Part shown: piece by piece, positions 15,942 through 22,825 of the stretch
Numbering within the stretch: position 1 is the first letter of the stretch
Layout: every line of letters starts with the position of its first letter
NCBI RefSeq assembly: GCF_012396485.1
Contig: NZ_JAAXPO010000011.1
Span: 1 to 37,432 of the forward strand
Direction: 5' to 3'
DNA: 37,432 bases
Source of the DNA: Leuconostoc holzapfelii
Lineage (GTDB): Bacteria > Bacillota > Bacilli > Lactobacillales > Lactobacillaceae
Position numbers and translations under genes: made by a program
Notes under the pieces: model-generated
Told to the model about the DNA's origin: nothing
The model's database searches: none
Seen by the model: the letters and a program-made list of their open reading frames with translations, nothing else

Positions 15942-16561
15942 TGCTCATCGTCGGTCTCACTGGCGGTATTGCGACTGGGAAATCAACTGTCAGTGCCCAA
16001 TTACGGGCGGCTGGATTACCAATTGTAGATGCAGACCTCGTGGCTCGGGAAGTGGTTGAACCAGGGACGCATACATTAGAAGCCATTAAACTGGCTTTTG
16101 GTGGGCAGATTATTACCAATGGCGTGTTAGATCGTCAACAGCTTGGCCAGCGTGTTTTTAGTCATCCGGCTGAACTCGCACGATTAAATGCCATTATTCA
16201 ACCAGCCATTAGTGCGGCAATGACGGATAAAATCAATTTTTGGCGGCAACAAAAAACACCAATTTTGATTTTGGATGTCCCATTATTGTTTGAACGCGGT
16301 TATGACACGCAACAACGTGTTGATAAAATTATCGTTGTGACCGCCGATGCACAGCAGCAATTGGCGCGTTTGAAGGCGAGAGATCATCTCGATGATCAGC
16401 AGGCCCGCGCACGGATCCAATCACAAATGCCTTTGGCTGAGAAAGTAGCTCAGGCAGACTATGTGATTGATAACACGGGTGACGCGGCCCAATTGCAAGT
16501 ACAAATTCAACAGCTATTAACGGAACTAAAGGAACTTGCCCCAAAATATGACACAAAGTAA
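15941..16561 (+). CDS. coaE: Dephospho-CoA kinase
   Basis: This 206-residue enzyme performs the last step of coenzyme A synthesis, phosphorylating the 3'-hydroxyl of dephospho-CoA. The P-loop GLTGGIATGKST is at about residues 5-16, followed by the family's VDADLVAREVVEPGT, the substrate-binding LDVPLLFERGYD (about 108-119) and a C-terminal ADYVIDNTG. Length is normal. The start codon overlaps the stop of the DUF975 gene (TAATG), indicating translational coupling; the 3' end overlaps the dnaB start by 14 bases. coaE next to dnaB and dnaI is common in Firmicutes; here nrdR, often found between, is absent. Confidence 0.95.
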   Translation: MLIVGLTGGIATGKSTVSAQLRAAGLPIVDADLVAREVVEPGTHTLEAIKLAFGGQIITNGVLDRQQLGQRVFSHPAELARLNAIIQPAISAAMTDKINFWRQQKTPILILDVPLLFERGYDTQQRVDKIIVVTADAQQQLARLKARDHLDDQQARARIQSQMPLAEKVAQADYVIDNTGDAAQLQVQIQQLLTELKELAPKYDTK

Positions 16562-17876
16562 TGACACAATTGAATTTCACGCTGGCGCTGGCGTTTTTGT
16601 CCAAAGTGATCACCTCATTACTGGTGATGATTTGTCGCGTGTCTTTAACTTGTATTTACCATTTATTGGCGCGACGAGTTATGCGTTATACCATTTGTTG
16701 GTCAACGAATTACCTTTTGCACAAGATCAAGTGAAGCGACAAGATCATAACTTTATTATTGATAGCTTGAATATTAGCTTACCCAATTTTGTTAAGTTTC
16801 GTCGCCGATTAGAGGCCGCTGGATTGATTAAGACCCTTTATCAGCGGGATGCGATTGGGGAGGTCTATGGGTATCGCCTATTGACGCCGTTGGCGGCCGA
16901 TCAGTTCTTTAAAGAACAACTTTTGGCTGGCTTGTTGTACAAATTTGTCGGTGAAGCACGCTATTTGACCTTACAACAACGCTATGATGTGCAGGGACAA
17001 GCTGCGCTGCAGGGCGATGATATTTCGGCGCGCTTTTTACAGGTCTTTCAAAATCAAAATGATGTCCAAGTGCCAGCGACACCGTTAGTTTATCAAGAAC
17101 CTGTTGTGCGTGCCGACCCAGTGGGGTTCCAATTTGACACTTTTTCTGAAATGGTTCGCGGTGTCACACCAGCAGTGCTGCAACACCAGCGGAATTTCTT
17201 AGTGGCGATGCATTTAACCTATGGGGTAGATGAAGTGACGTTAGCTGGCGTCGTCAATCAAAGTGTGACGCTTGATACCCACGAGATTAACACGCAGGAG
17301 GTGCAACGGCTGTTGCGTCAGCAAACAAAGCGGACCGCCGGACAACCAGAAAAGCGGCCAGCAACAACAGACACTGCGGTGCCTGAAATTAAAAACGCAG
17401 AAGCACGGGCATTGATTGAGATTGCACGCGACACGCCAGCACAAGAATTTCTCGCCTATGTCAAAACAACATTGAAAAACGGCCTTGTGTTAAAAAACGA
17501 ACGTGATTTAGTTGATTATTTAATTGCGCAAAGTGTCTTGCCGGTGGCGGTTGTGAATATTTTGGTCCATTACGTTTTGATTGGCTTGCAAAATGATAGT
17601 TTGAAACCGGCATTAGTCACGACGATTGCTGATTCATGGACACAAAATCAGGTCGATTCGCCGGAAAAAGCACTGATCCAAATTCAACAGCGGCAACAAG
17701 CAAACCAAGCGCGCCAAGAAAAGCGGTTCAGCCGTCAGCAAAAACCAGAAAAAACGACGCCAAAATTTGTTAAACAACCACAATCGGTGGCAAAAACGAC
17801 TGCTGAGACAACTCAGTCAGCAGCAGACGTTGCGGCTGCCTTGGCTAAATTGAAGAATATAAAGACGAAGAATTGA
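16548..17876 (+). CDS. dnaB: Replication initiation/loading protein DnaB (DnaD-like)
   Basis: This 442-residue protein is the Firmicutes DnaB, a helicase-loading factor that acts with DnaD and DnaI at oriC and stalled forks (not the replicative helicase). The N-terminal region (about residues 10-130) carries the winged-helix-like DnaB_2 motif LYLPFIGATSYALYHLLV and LPNFVKFRRRLEAAGLIKTL. The central DnaD-like domain is at about 290-370 (TPAQEFLAYVKTTLKNG... VVNILVHYVL). The C-terminus is a Q/K-rich basic tail. The start could be ATG 16548 (chosen) or a TTG at 16536, which sits too close to the AAAGGA at 16528-16533. It is one base away from dnaI. Confidence 0.92.
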   Translation: MTQSNDTIEFHAGAGVFVQSDHLITGDDLSRVFNLYLPFIGATSYALYHLLVNELPFAQDQVKRQDHNFIIDSLNISLPNFVKFRRRLEAAGLIKTLYQRDAIGEVYGYRLLTPLAADQFFKEQLLAGLLYKFVGEARYLTLQQRYDVQGQAALQGDDISARFLQVFQNQNDVQVPATPLVYQEPVVRADPVGFQFDTFSEMVRGVTPAVLQHQRNFLVAMHLTYGVDEVTLAGVVNQSVTLDTHEINTQEVQRLLRQQTKRTAGQPEKRPATTDTAVPEIKNAEARALIEIARDTPAQEFLAYVKTTLKNGLVLKNERDLVDYLIAQSVLPVAVVNILVHYVLIGLQNDSLKPALVTTIADSWTQNQVDSPEKALIQIQQRQQANQARQEKRFSRQQKPEKTTPKFVKQPQSVAKTTAETTQSAADVAAALAKLKNIKTKN

Positions 17877-17877
17877 T

Positions 17878-18804
17878 ATGCAAAACTTATCTGATGTATT
17901 AAAAAAATTTCAACAAAAATATCCGCAAATTGACGCAACGCAATTATCAGAAATCGTCCAAAATATTGCAGATGATGCAGATATTCAACAGTTCTGGGCA
18001 GCGCATCAAGATGAACTCCGACAGGATGCATTTCAACTTAAAATGATGGATTTGCATGAATTTGTGCAGCAAAAAAAGCGCCGCGAACGTGGGGAAAAAG
18101 CACTTTATCCTGGGTATTATCCACAACTTGAGATTGAAAAGGGCTATCCTCATGTGCGGTATGTTGCTGATGAACAAACAGCGCAACGGCAAATGCAAGC
18201 TAACAAATTGACGGCTTATAAGATGCCTAAAGCCATTCGGCAGGCCGACTTACAAACCATTGCGACTGACCCAGGCCGGGCTGAGGTTGTCACAGCGATA
18301 GTGGATATTTTACCCAAGTTGCTGGCAGCAGACGGTGAATACGTGCAGGGGTTGTATTTGTACGGCGATTTTGGCGTAGGTAAAACGTATTTGATGGGCG
18401 CTTTAGCAAACGCGTTAGCGGCGAATAATATTGACGTCATGTTGATTCATTTTCCATCGTTTGCTGTCGATTTAAAGAACACTATTGGTCGGGATAATGC
18501 AATGCGCGAACGCCTACTCAATCAAGCCAAGACTGCCACGGTGTTGATGATTGACGATCTTGGGGCCGAAAATTTAAGTATGTGGATTCGAGATGATATT
18601 CTTGGTGTTATTTTGGAATACCGGATGCAAAATGAATTGACCACGTTTATCACGTCCAACTTTGATTTGGATGAATTAACGGCCTATTTGGCTGAGACCC
18701 GTGACGATCGTGATCCAGGCAAAGCAGCGCGGCTTATGCAACGCATTCAATTTTTGACACGACGGGTTGAAATTACTGGAAAAAATAGGCGGTTGGAAAA
18801 GTAA
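17878..18804 (+). CDS. dnaI: Primosomal protein DnaI (helicase loader)
   Basis: This 308-residue AAA+ loader places the replicative helicase on DNA. Walker A GDFGVGKT is at residues 163-170 and Walker B VLMIDDLGAE at about 222-231; SNFDLDEL gives sensor 1 and RLMQRI..L the arginine region. The N-terminal 100 residues match DnaI_N overall (the PGYYPQLEIEKGYPHVRY block), but the region has no cysteine at all, and the histidine of the GYHP motif known in Bacillus is a tyrosine (GYYPQL). The zinc site of the Bacillus N-domain is therefore missing. The gene follows dnaB by one base and ends exactly where the YibE/F gene starts. Confidence 0.93.
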   Translation: MQNLSDVLKKFQQKYPQIDATQLSEIVQNIADDADIQQFWAAHQDELRQDAFQLKMMDLHEFVQQKKRRERGEKALYPGYYPQLEIEKGYPHVRYVADEQTAQRQMQANKLTAYKMPKAIRQADLQTIATDPGRAEVVTAIVDILPKLLAADGEYVQGLYLYGDFGVGKTYLMGALANALAANNIDVMLIHFPSFAVDLKNTIGRDNAMRERLLNQAKTATVLMIDDLGAENLSMWIRDDILGVILEYRMQNELTTFITSNFDLDELTAYLAETRDDRDPGKAARLMQRIQFLTRRVEITGKNRRLEK

Positions 18805-19886
18805 TGTTACAAAAGCCAACAAAAAAAATCATCATCATTGTCTTAGCCGTTGTTGCGGTCTGGTTTTTCCTGCGCAATGATGCTTTTTTGTATCACGGGC
18901 CTGTTGGTCAAGTGACCCACGTGACTGAAAAAATGACCCAAGCAACCACCGATGAACATGGCAATGATGATAAAGTGTATACGCAACAACTCACCATTGC
19001 GGTGTTAAATCGGCACCAAACGCTTAAACTAACAAATACTTACGCGCAATCGCAAGTGATAACGAACCGTTATCGGGTTGGTGATCAACTCTTATTGGAA
19101 ACTGTTGGTGAGGCCACGCATATTTTGTCATTAAAACGCGACGCTTGGCTGGGAGGGTTGACGACTTTATTTGTCGGCTTGTTGGTCATTTATAGCCGCT
19201 GGCGGGCAACGAGCTGGTTATTGCTGAGTTTAGTGTTGAATGTTGTCATGTTTGGCTTTGCCATTCAAATAGATATCCATGATAAAAATGCCAACGTCTT
19301 ACTGGTATTTAGCATTTTGGCGTTGTGTCTTGCGACTGCGAGTTTGGCTTTAGTGTTAGGCAAAACCATGCAAATGGCACTGACTTTGGTCACGACCATT
19401 GTGACGACGTGTTTGACCATGATGATTTTATTTATGGTGTTGGCTTTAACCCATAGCAAAGGGGTACATTTTGAAACGATGTCATATGTGACGCAATTAC
19501 CAAGCGCCATTTTCATGGCACAAACGGTCATTGGGGTCTTGGGCGCGGTGATGGATGAGTCAGCAGACATTGTGGCCATGCAATTTGGCATGCAACGAGA
19601 AAATGCTAGTCGTCATTTCTCAGATTACTGGCAAGGCGGACTTTCGGTCGGTCGTGACATTATGGGGACACTGGTGAATGTACTCTTTATGATTTTCATT
19701 GCCGAAACGTTACCGATGGTCTTTTTGATGTTGCGAAACGGCAACAATTGGTCATACATTATGGACCAAATCATGAATCTTGGGATTCTTCAAACGGTTG
19801 TTTCTGGTATTGGGATTGTCTTAGCCGTGCCGGTGACCAGTGTGGTGGTTGGTTTGGTGATGTCACGAAAGGCGGTGATGCAATGA
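18804..19886 (+). CDS. YibE/F-like membrane protein, first of a pair
   Basis: This 360-residue YibE/F family (PF07907) membrane protein has a short cytoplasmic N-terminus, a first helix at about 7-24, an extracytoplasmic beta-rich domain of about 95 residues (VTEKMTQATTDEHG... VGDQLLLETV), and then about seven helices. The family signature is MAQTVIGVLGAVMDESADI followed by GRDIMGTLVNVLFMIFIAETLP (about 245-310). Function unknown; proposed to be a transporter. It overlaps dnaI by one base and the next YibE/F gene by four, so it is part of the replication operon. Pairs of these genes are usual. Confidence 0.88.
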   Translation: MLQKPTKKIIIIVLAVVAVWFFLRNDAFLYHGPVGQVTHVTEKMTQATTDEHGNDDKVYTQQLTIAVLNRHQTLKLTNTYAQSQVITNRYRVGDQLLLETVGEATHILSLKRDAWLGGLTTLFVGLLVIYSRWRATSWLLLSLVLNVVMFGFAIQIDIHDKNANVLLVFSILALCLATASLALVLGKTMQMALTLVTTIVTTCLTMMILFMVLALTHSKGVHFETMSYVTQLPSAIFMAQTVIGVLGAVMDESADIVAMQFGMQRENASRHFSDYWQGGLSVGRDIMGTLVNVLFMIFIAETLPMVFLMLRNGNNWSYIMDQIMNLGILQTVVSGIGIVLAVPVTSVVVGLVMSRKAVMQ

Positions 19887-20656
19887 ATGCCATTGGTGTA
19901 TTACTTCTGATTTTGTTGGGTTTAATGATTTTTGTCGGCCGTGGGCAAGGGCTCAAAGCGTTTTTGGGGCTCGTCTGCAATTTCGTGGCGATTTTTGTTC
20001 TCATCGTTTTGATTAATTGGCAATTTAATCCATATATTGTCATTGCTGTTACGAGTTTAATCATTTTAGCCATCGCCATCTATTTAGGGGCGGATGATTT
20101 AGAAGTGACGAATGTGGCGTTTAAAACGAGTGTCATCGTGGTGGCCATTTTAATGGTTTTAGCCCGTATCATGCAATATTTTGGCCAATTTCAGGGCTTC
20201 GCTACTGAAAATTCTGAAGAATTAGAAGGCTTATCCATGACCGTGGGCCTATCCTTTAATCATATTGCGCTGGCAGTAATGGTCATTTCAGTGTTAGGTG
20301 CTGTGGCAGAGGCGGCCATGGCGATTACCGCTGATTTATCAGAAGTAGTTGAGCGCACGCCTAATATGTCTGCCACGAGCCTTTTTGGCCACGCTCGAAT
20401 TATTGGCGGACAAATTTTAGGGACTGCGATTAACACCTTGTTCTTTGGTGTGTTAGGGGCGAATTTACCACTGATCATTTGGTTTGTACGGTTAAAATAC
20501 CCGATGGCGATGTTCTTTAATGCTAAGCTCCTAACGGCCGAAGTGGTCACGATGCTGTTGGGGATGCTTGGGATTTTGTTAAGTATTTGGGTTGCTAGTT
20601 GGTTAGTCGTTCGCGCTAATATGCAGCAACAAAAGGTAGGCATAAAAAATGAATGA
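19883..20656 (+). CDS. YibE/F-like membrane protein, second of a pair
   Basis: This 257-residue partner of the preceding gene is all membrane: about seven helices, no large external domain. The same family signature is present (MVISVLGAVAEAAMAITADLS and GGQILGTAINTLFFGVLGANLP). The start at 19883 is chosen because it overlaps the previous stop (ATGA) and has AGGCGGTGAT just before it; longer versions reach back inside the first gene. It is likely to form a heteromeric complex with it. The last eight bases overlap the next small gene. Confidence 0.88.
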   Translation: MNAIGVLLLILLGLMIFVGRGQGLKAFLGLVCNFVAIFVLIVLINWQFNPYIVIAVTSLIILAIAIYLGADDLEVTNVAFKTSVIVVAILMVLARIMQYFGQFQGFATENSEELEGLSMTVGLSFNHIALAVMVISVLGAVAEAAMAITADLSEVVERTPNMSATSLFGHARIIGGQILGTAINTLFFGVLGANLPLIIWFVRLKYPMAMFFNAKLLTAEVVTMLLGMLGILLSIWVASWLVVRANMQQQKVGIKNE

Positions 20657-20951
20657 AACGTTTAATTTAATTGAAGAAATTACGCGCCTTGATGAGTCAA
20701 TCTATTTTGAACTGGGAAATATTACCCACAATGGACGGGCGGAATATGCAGCTGAGCATGGTTATATTAAAAGTGTTCGCATTCTGAAGATGAATATTGC
20801 GCGGTCAGCGAGTGTTGAAGCACTTGAACAATACATTAATACGCACTACGAGCTGTTACCCTTAGAGTATGACGGCTGGGAAGAATGGCAACGCACACCA
20901 GAAATGGCGCAGGCGATGCAGCAAATTCTCTTGGAAAATAAATTGGGATAA
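20649..20951 (+). CDS. Small conserved-looking protein at the operon end
   Basis: This 100-residue acidic, soluble protein starts MNETFNLIEEITRLDESIYF and contains GRAEYAAEHGYIKSVRILKMN. It has no membrane helix or signal peptide. The ATG lies inside the 3' end of the YibE/F gene (eight-base overlap) and follows AAAAGGTAGG, so it is translated from the same mRNA. I recognise no family. Its regular composition and coupling make it a real gene; its function is unknown. It is the last gene before a new promoter at 20961. Confidence 0.65.
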   Translation: MNETFNLIEEITRLDESIYFELGNITHNGRAEYAAEHGYIKSVRILKMNIARSASVEALEQYINTHYELLPLEYDGWEEWQRTPEMAQAMQQILLENKLG

Positions 20952-20960
20952 GCCGCAATT

Positions 20961-20988
20961 TTGTGAGCCATCGTTTTTAAGGTATAAT
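20961..20988 (+). promoter_or_regulatory. Promoter of the DUF2185 gene
   Basis: TTGTGA (20961-20966) and TATAAT (20983-20988) are 16 bases apart, about 30 bases before the start codon. No terminator is visible between the preceding operon and this promoter, so read-through is possible. Confidence 0.55.
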
Positions 20989-21017
20989 AGTTGAAATGAA
21001 TTTGAAGAGGAATAGTG

Positions 21018-21413
21018 ATGCGATCAGTATTTAATCAGCCTGAAGCAGTGGTGTTAGCTTCTAAACACCTAATTGACGGCTCAGGACAATTGCGTTGGGT
21101 TTATCGAGAACTAGCGCCGACAACACCGCAAGATTCTGGTTGGTTTTTGTTTGCGGATAACGATTCTGAACAGTGGAATGCGGATCCTGCAAACTTCATG
21201 CCACTCGTTATTGATACAGCAACCGCATTGGCACCTAGCCTGAAGGCCATTCTAGATTTACCTTATGGCACTGACCTTGTGTTTGATGCGCGACCTGGTG
21301 TCCAAGGTTGGTGGGACCCAAAAACTAAAACGCCGGTTTGGTTGGCCGATGGCTCGGTCACACCCAACATTCAGGTTGTTGCCGGTGAAGTGATTGAGTC
21401 TGAAACACGATAA
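21018..21413 (+). CDS. DUF2185 (Imm33-like) domain protein
   Basis: This 131-residue protein matches DUF2185, also called an Imm33-type immunity fold: VVLASKHLIDGSGQLRWVYRE followed by the diagnostic DSGW (about residues 41-44), then a short acidic loop and LAPSLKAILDLPYGTDLVF. I chose the ATG at 21018, seven bases after AGAGG; a GTG at 21015 is one codon earlier. Imm33 was proposed as immunity to polymorphic toxins, but many family members are housekeeping-like single genes with no toxin next to them, as here. No toxin or secretion gene is adjacent. Confidence 0.7.
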   Translation: MRSVFNQPEAVVLASKHLIDGSGQLRWVYRELAPTTPQDSGWFLFADNDSEQWNADPANFMPLVIDTATALAPSLKAILDLPYGTDLVFDARPGVQGWWDPKTKTPVWLADGSVTPNIQVVAGEVIESETR

Positions 21414-21421
21414 CAAACCAT

Positions 21422-21450
21422 TTGTAATTTAAGCGGTTTTAACCTATAAT
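21422..21450 (+). promoter_or_regulatory. Promoter of tRNA-Cys
   Basis: TTGTAA (21422-21427), a 17-base spacer and TATAAT (21445-21450) precede the tRNA by 83 bases. The leader contains two copies of an AAAATGTC...AGACAAA word (near 21473 and 21500) and complementary CGTTGT/ACAACG words at its ends, so it can fold on itself. Confidence 0.6.
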
Positions 21451-21533
21451 AATAAACGTCGTTGTGGTTTGAAAAATGTCAGACAAAGGTGATGCGCCAA
21501 AATGTCATCAGACAAAAACAACAACGTGATTCT

Positions 21534-21604
21534 GGTAATATGGCCAAGTGGTAAGGCAACGGTCTGCAAAACCGTCATCGCCGGTTCGATTCCGGTTATT
21601 ACCT
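21534..21604 (+). tRNA. tRNA-Cys (anticodon GCA)
   Basis: This is a 71-base tRNA. The acceptor arms GGTAATA and TATTACC are perfectly paired, with U73 as discriminator, the identity base for cysteine. The anticodon stem ACGGT/ACCGT encloses CTGCAAA, giving anticodon GCA. The T-stem is GCCGG/CCGGT around TTCGATT. CCA is not encoded. A terminator follows directly. Confidence 0.95.
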
Positions 21605-21605
21605 T

Positions 21606-21638
21606 AAAAAACGATTGCCAATTTGGCAATCGTTTTTT
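21606..21638. terminator. Bidirectional terminator after tRNA-Cys
   Basis: AAAAAACGATTGCC (21606-21619) and GGCAATCGTTTTTT (21625-21638) form a perfect 14-bp stem with a five-base loop. It ends the tRNA transcript and, on the other strand, the glycosyltransferase gene, whose stop codon overlaps it. Confidence 0.9.
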
Positions 21639-22620
21639 AGTGTGCAAGCGCGTCTAGGGTCGTCTTGGTGTAAACGCCGTGCCGGAGATTATCCGCAATA
21701 ACTGCGCCATGTGCTTGCCAAGTTCGGTATTGCGCTGGGGTGACGTAGCGTATTTGTGCCGCCAATTCAGATAAATCATCGATGACCAGCCCCAAGTCGT
21801 AAGTTGTGATCAGCTGGCCGATGGCGCTTTGCGACCAAGCAATGAGTGGCAGACCAGCGCGTAAATACAAACTGGCTTTGTGTGGCGCATTATATTGGGT
21901 GTAACTTTGATAGGTTTTATCGTCAAAATCATTGTCCCAGATCAGACCAAAGCCAGTATGTAATTGGTTTAAGATGTCATCAGGGTCAAAGTTACCTTGA
22001 TAAACAATATTTTCGGGGAAGTCAACGGCTTGCCATTTTTTTGGCTTTGCGCCAAATAAGGTGATTGGGACAGCCGTGTAGGTTGTGAGCCAAGGGGATT
22101 TTTGAAAAGTCCCAGCAAAATTGATTTGTCGACTAAAGCTGGCCGGTGAGACTGGATCGCCCAGATAATCAAAAAAAGGCTGGCTGATCATATTGTTGGT
22201 GACACCAGCTTCCCGCAGACGTTGGGCCATCGCATCCGAATGTACTACAATGGTCTCGTATTGATTCAAAACGTCAAATTCCCAAGGCGCAAGCTTATTG
22301 AGACGCAAGGGTTCAATGTCATGAATCACAAGCGCACAATGTGCTTGACGGGATTTTAAGGCAGCGACAAAATGTTGCTCAAATTGTGCACTCATATAAG
22401 TTGGAAATTGGTGCACAACGAGATCATTAGGCGTGATAGGCGTGAGCCATTCGGTGATGTGTGCCGCTAAGGTCGCTTCATCAAAACGCGCATCGTTGTA
22501 TCGATAGAGTGGTAACAGGGACCACCCCGCTGTTTGAGCAATTTGGGCATAGTCGGCTTTGGCTTTTAATGCGCCTGGTGGCATCCAAGGTTCAATTGTT
22601 TGCGTTATAAAATTAGTCAT
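21637..22620 (-). CDS. Gtf3/GtfC-like sugar transferase
   Basis: This 327-residue cytosolic glycosyltransferase resembles the Gtf3-like/galactofuranosyl-type transferases of lactobacilli and streptococci (accessory Sec glycoprotein or wall polysaccharide glycosylation). Visible features are an N-terminal Rossmann half with LVVHQFPTYMSAQFEQHF and ALVIHDIEPLR; a middle PFFDYLGDP..PASFSRQINFAGTFQKS; and a C-terminal half with LHTGFGLIWDN and YTQYNAPHKASLYLRAGLPLIAW, the nucleotide-sugar binding part. The acceptor is unknown and no other polysaccharide gene is adjacent. The ATG has no ribosome binding site, but a TGATAGAAT extended -10 sits six bases before it. It diverges from the bmp gene. Confidence 0.8.
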   Translation of the reverse strand: MTNFITQTIEPWMPPGALKAKADYAQIAQTAGWSLLPLYRYNDARFDEATLAAHITEWLTPITPNDLVVHQFPTYMSAQFEQHFVAALKSRQAHCALVIHDIEPLRLNKLAPWEFDVLNQYETIVVHSDAMAQRLREAGVTNNMISQPFFDYLGDPVSPASFSRQINFAGTFQKSPWLTTYTAVPITLFGAKPKKWQAVDFPENIVYQGNFDPDDILNQLHTGFGLIWDNDFDDKTYQSYTQYNAPHKASLYLRAGLPLIAWSQSAIGQLITTYDLGLVIDDLSELAAQIRYVTPAQYRTWQAHGAVIADNLRHGVYTKTTLDALAH

Positions 22621-22626
22621 ACGTCT

Positions 22627-22635
22627 ATTCTATCA
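22627..22635 (-). promoter_or_regulatory. Extended -10 promoter, leaderless position
   Basis: On the minus strand TGATAGAAT is a TGn-TAGAAT extended -10. Six bases separate it from the glycosyltransferase ATG at 22620, so transcription is expected to begin on the start codon. No -35 is seen at the usual distance. Confidence 0.5.
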
Positions 22636-22640
22636 AAACA

Positions 22641-22705
22641 CGAACTTTTTTTCTGATAAAGTTACAAAAAACGAACATAAAATAAAATATAAACATAATG
22701 TTCGT
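22641..22705 (+). promoter_or_regulatory. PurR-box-like CGAAC elements
   Basis: ACGAACAT (22671-22678) and ATGTTCGT (22698-22705) are a perfect inverted repeat with a 19-base spacer. Another CGAAC is at 22641-22645. PurR of Bacillus and lactococci binds AT-flanked CGAAC boxes, in Bacillus as inverted pairs with about this spacing. The site lies between the glycosyltransferase and the nucleoside-binding bmp gene, which fits purine control of bmp. Assignment to PurR is inference. Confidence 0.5.
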
Positions 22706-22780
22706 CTATAAAAACGGTTTTTAATCATTTTTTCATGGTTCTATCAGATAAAAGTTGGATAATAAAGCTATTAAATATTT

Positions 22781-22825
22781 AGAGGAGATGTGTGACTGTT
22801 ATTAGTTACACGCAATCATATTATG
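22781..22825 (+). promoter_or_regulatory. Split ribosome binding site of bmp with hairpin
   Basis: AGAGGAG (22781-22787) is the only good Shine-Dalgarno before the bmp ATG (22823), but is 35 bases away. In between, GTGTGACT (22790-22797) and AGTTACAC (22804-22811) pair over all eight positions (one G-U) around a six-base loop. With the hairpin folded, the effective spacing is about 13 bases. An in-frame CTG at 22796, eight bases after the SD, is a less likely alternative start. Confidence 0.55.

Noticed and set aside
22788-22805. Five-codon frame (MCDCY) between the SD and bmp, considered as a leader peptide
   Set aside because: Its ATG directly abuts the SD, too close for initiation, and no regulatory peptide pattern is evident; the hairpin explains the spacing better.
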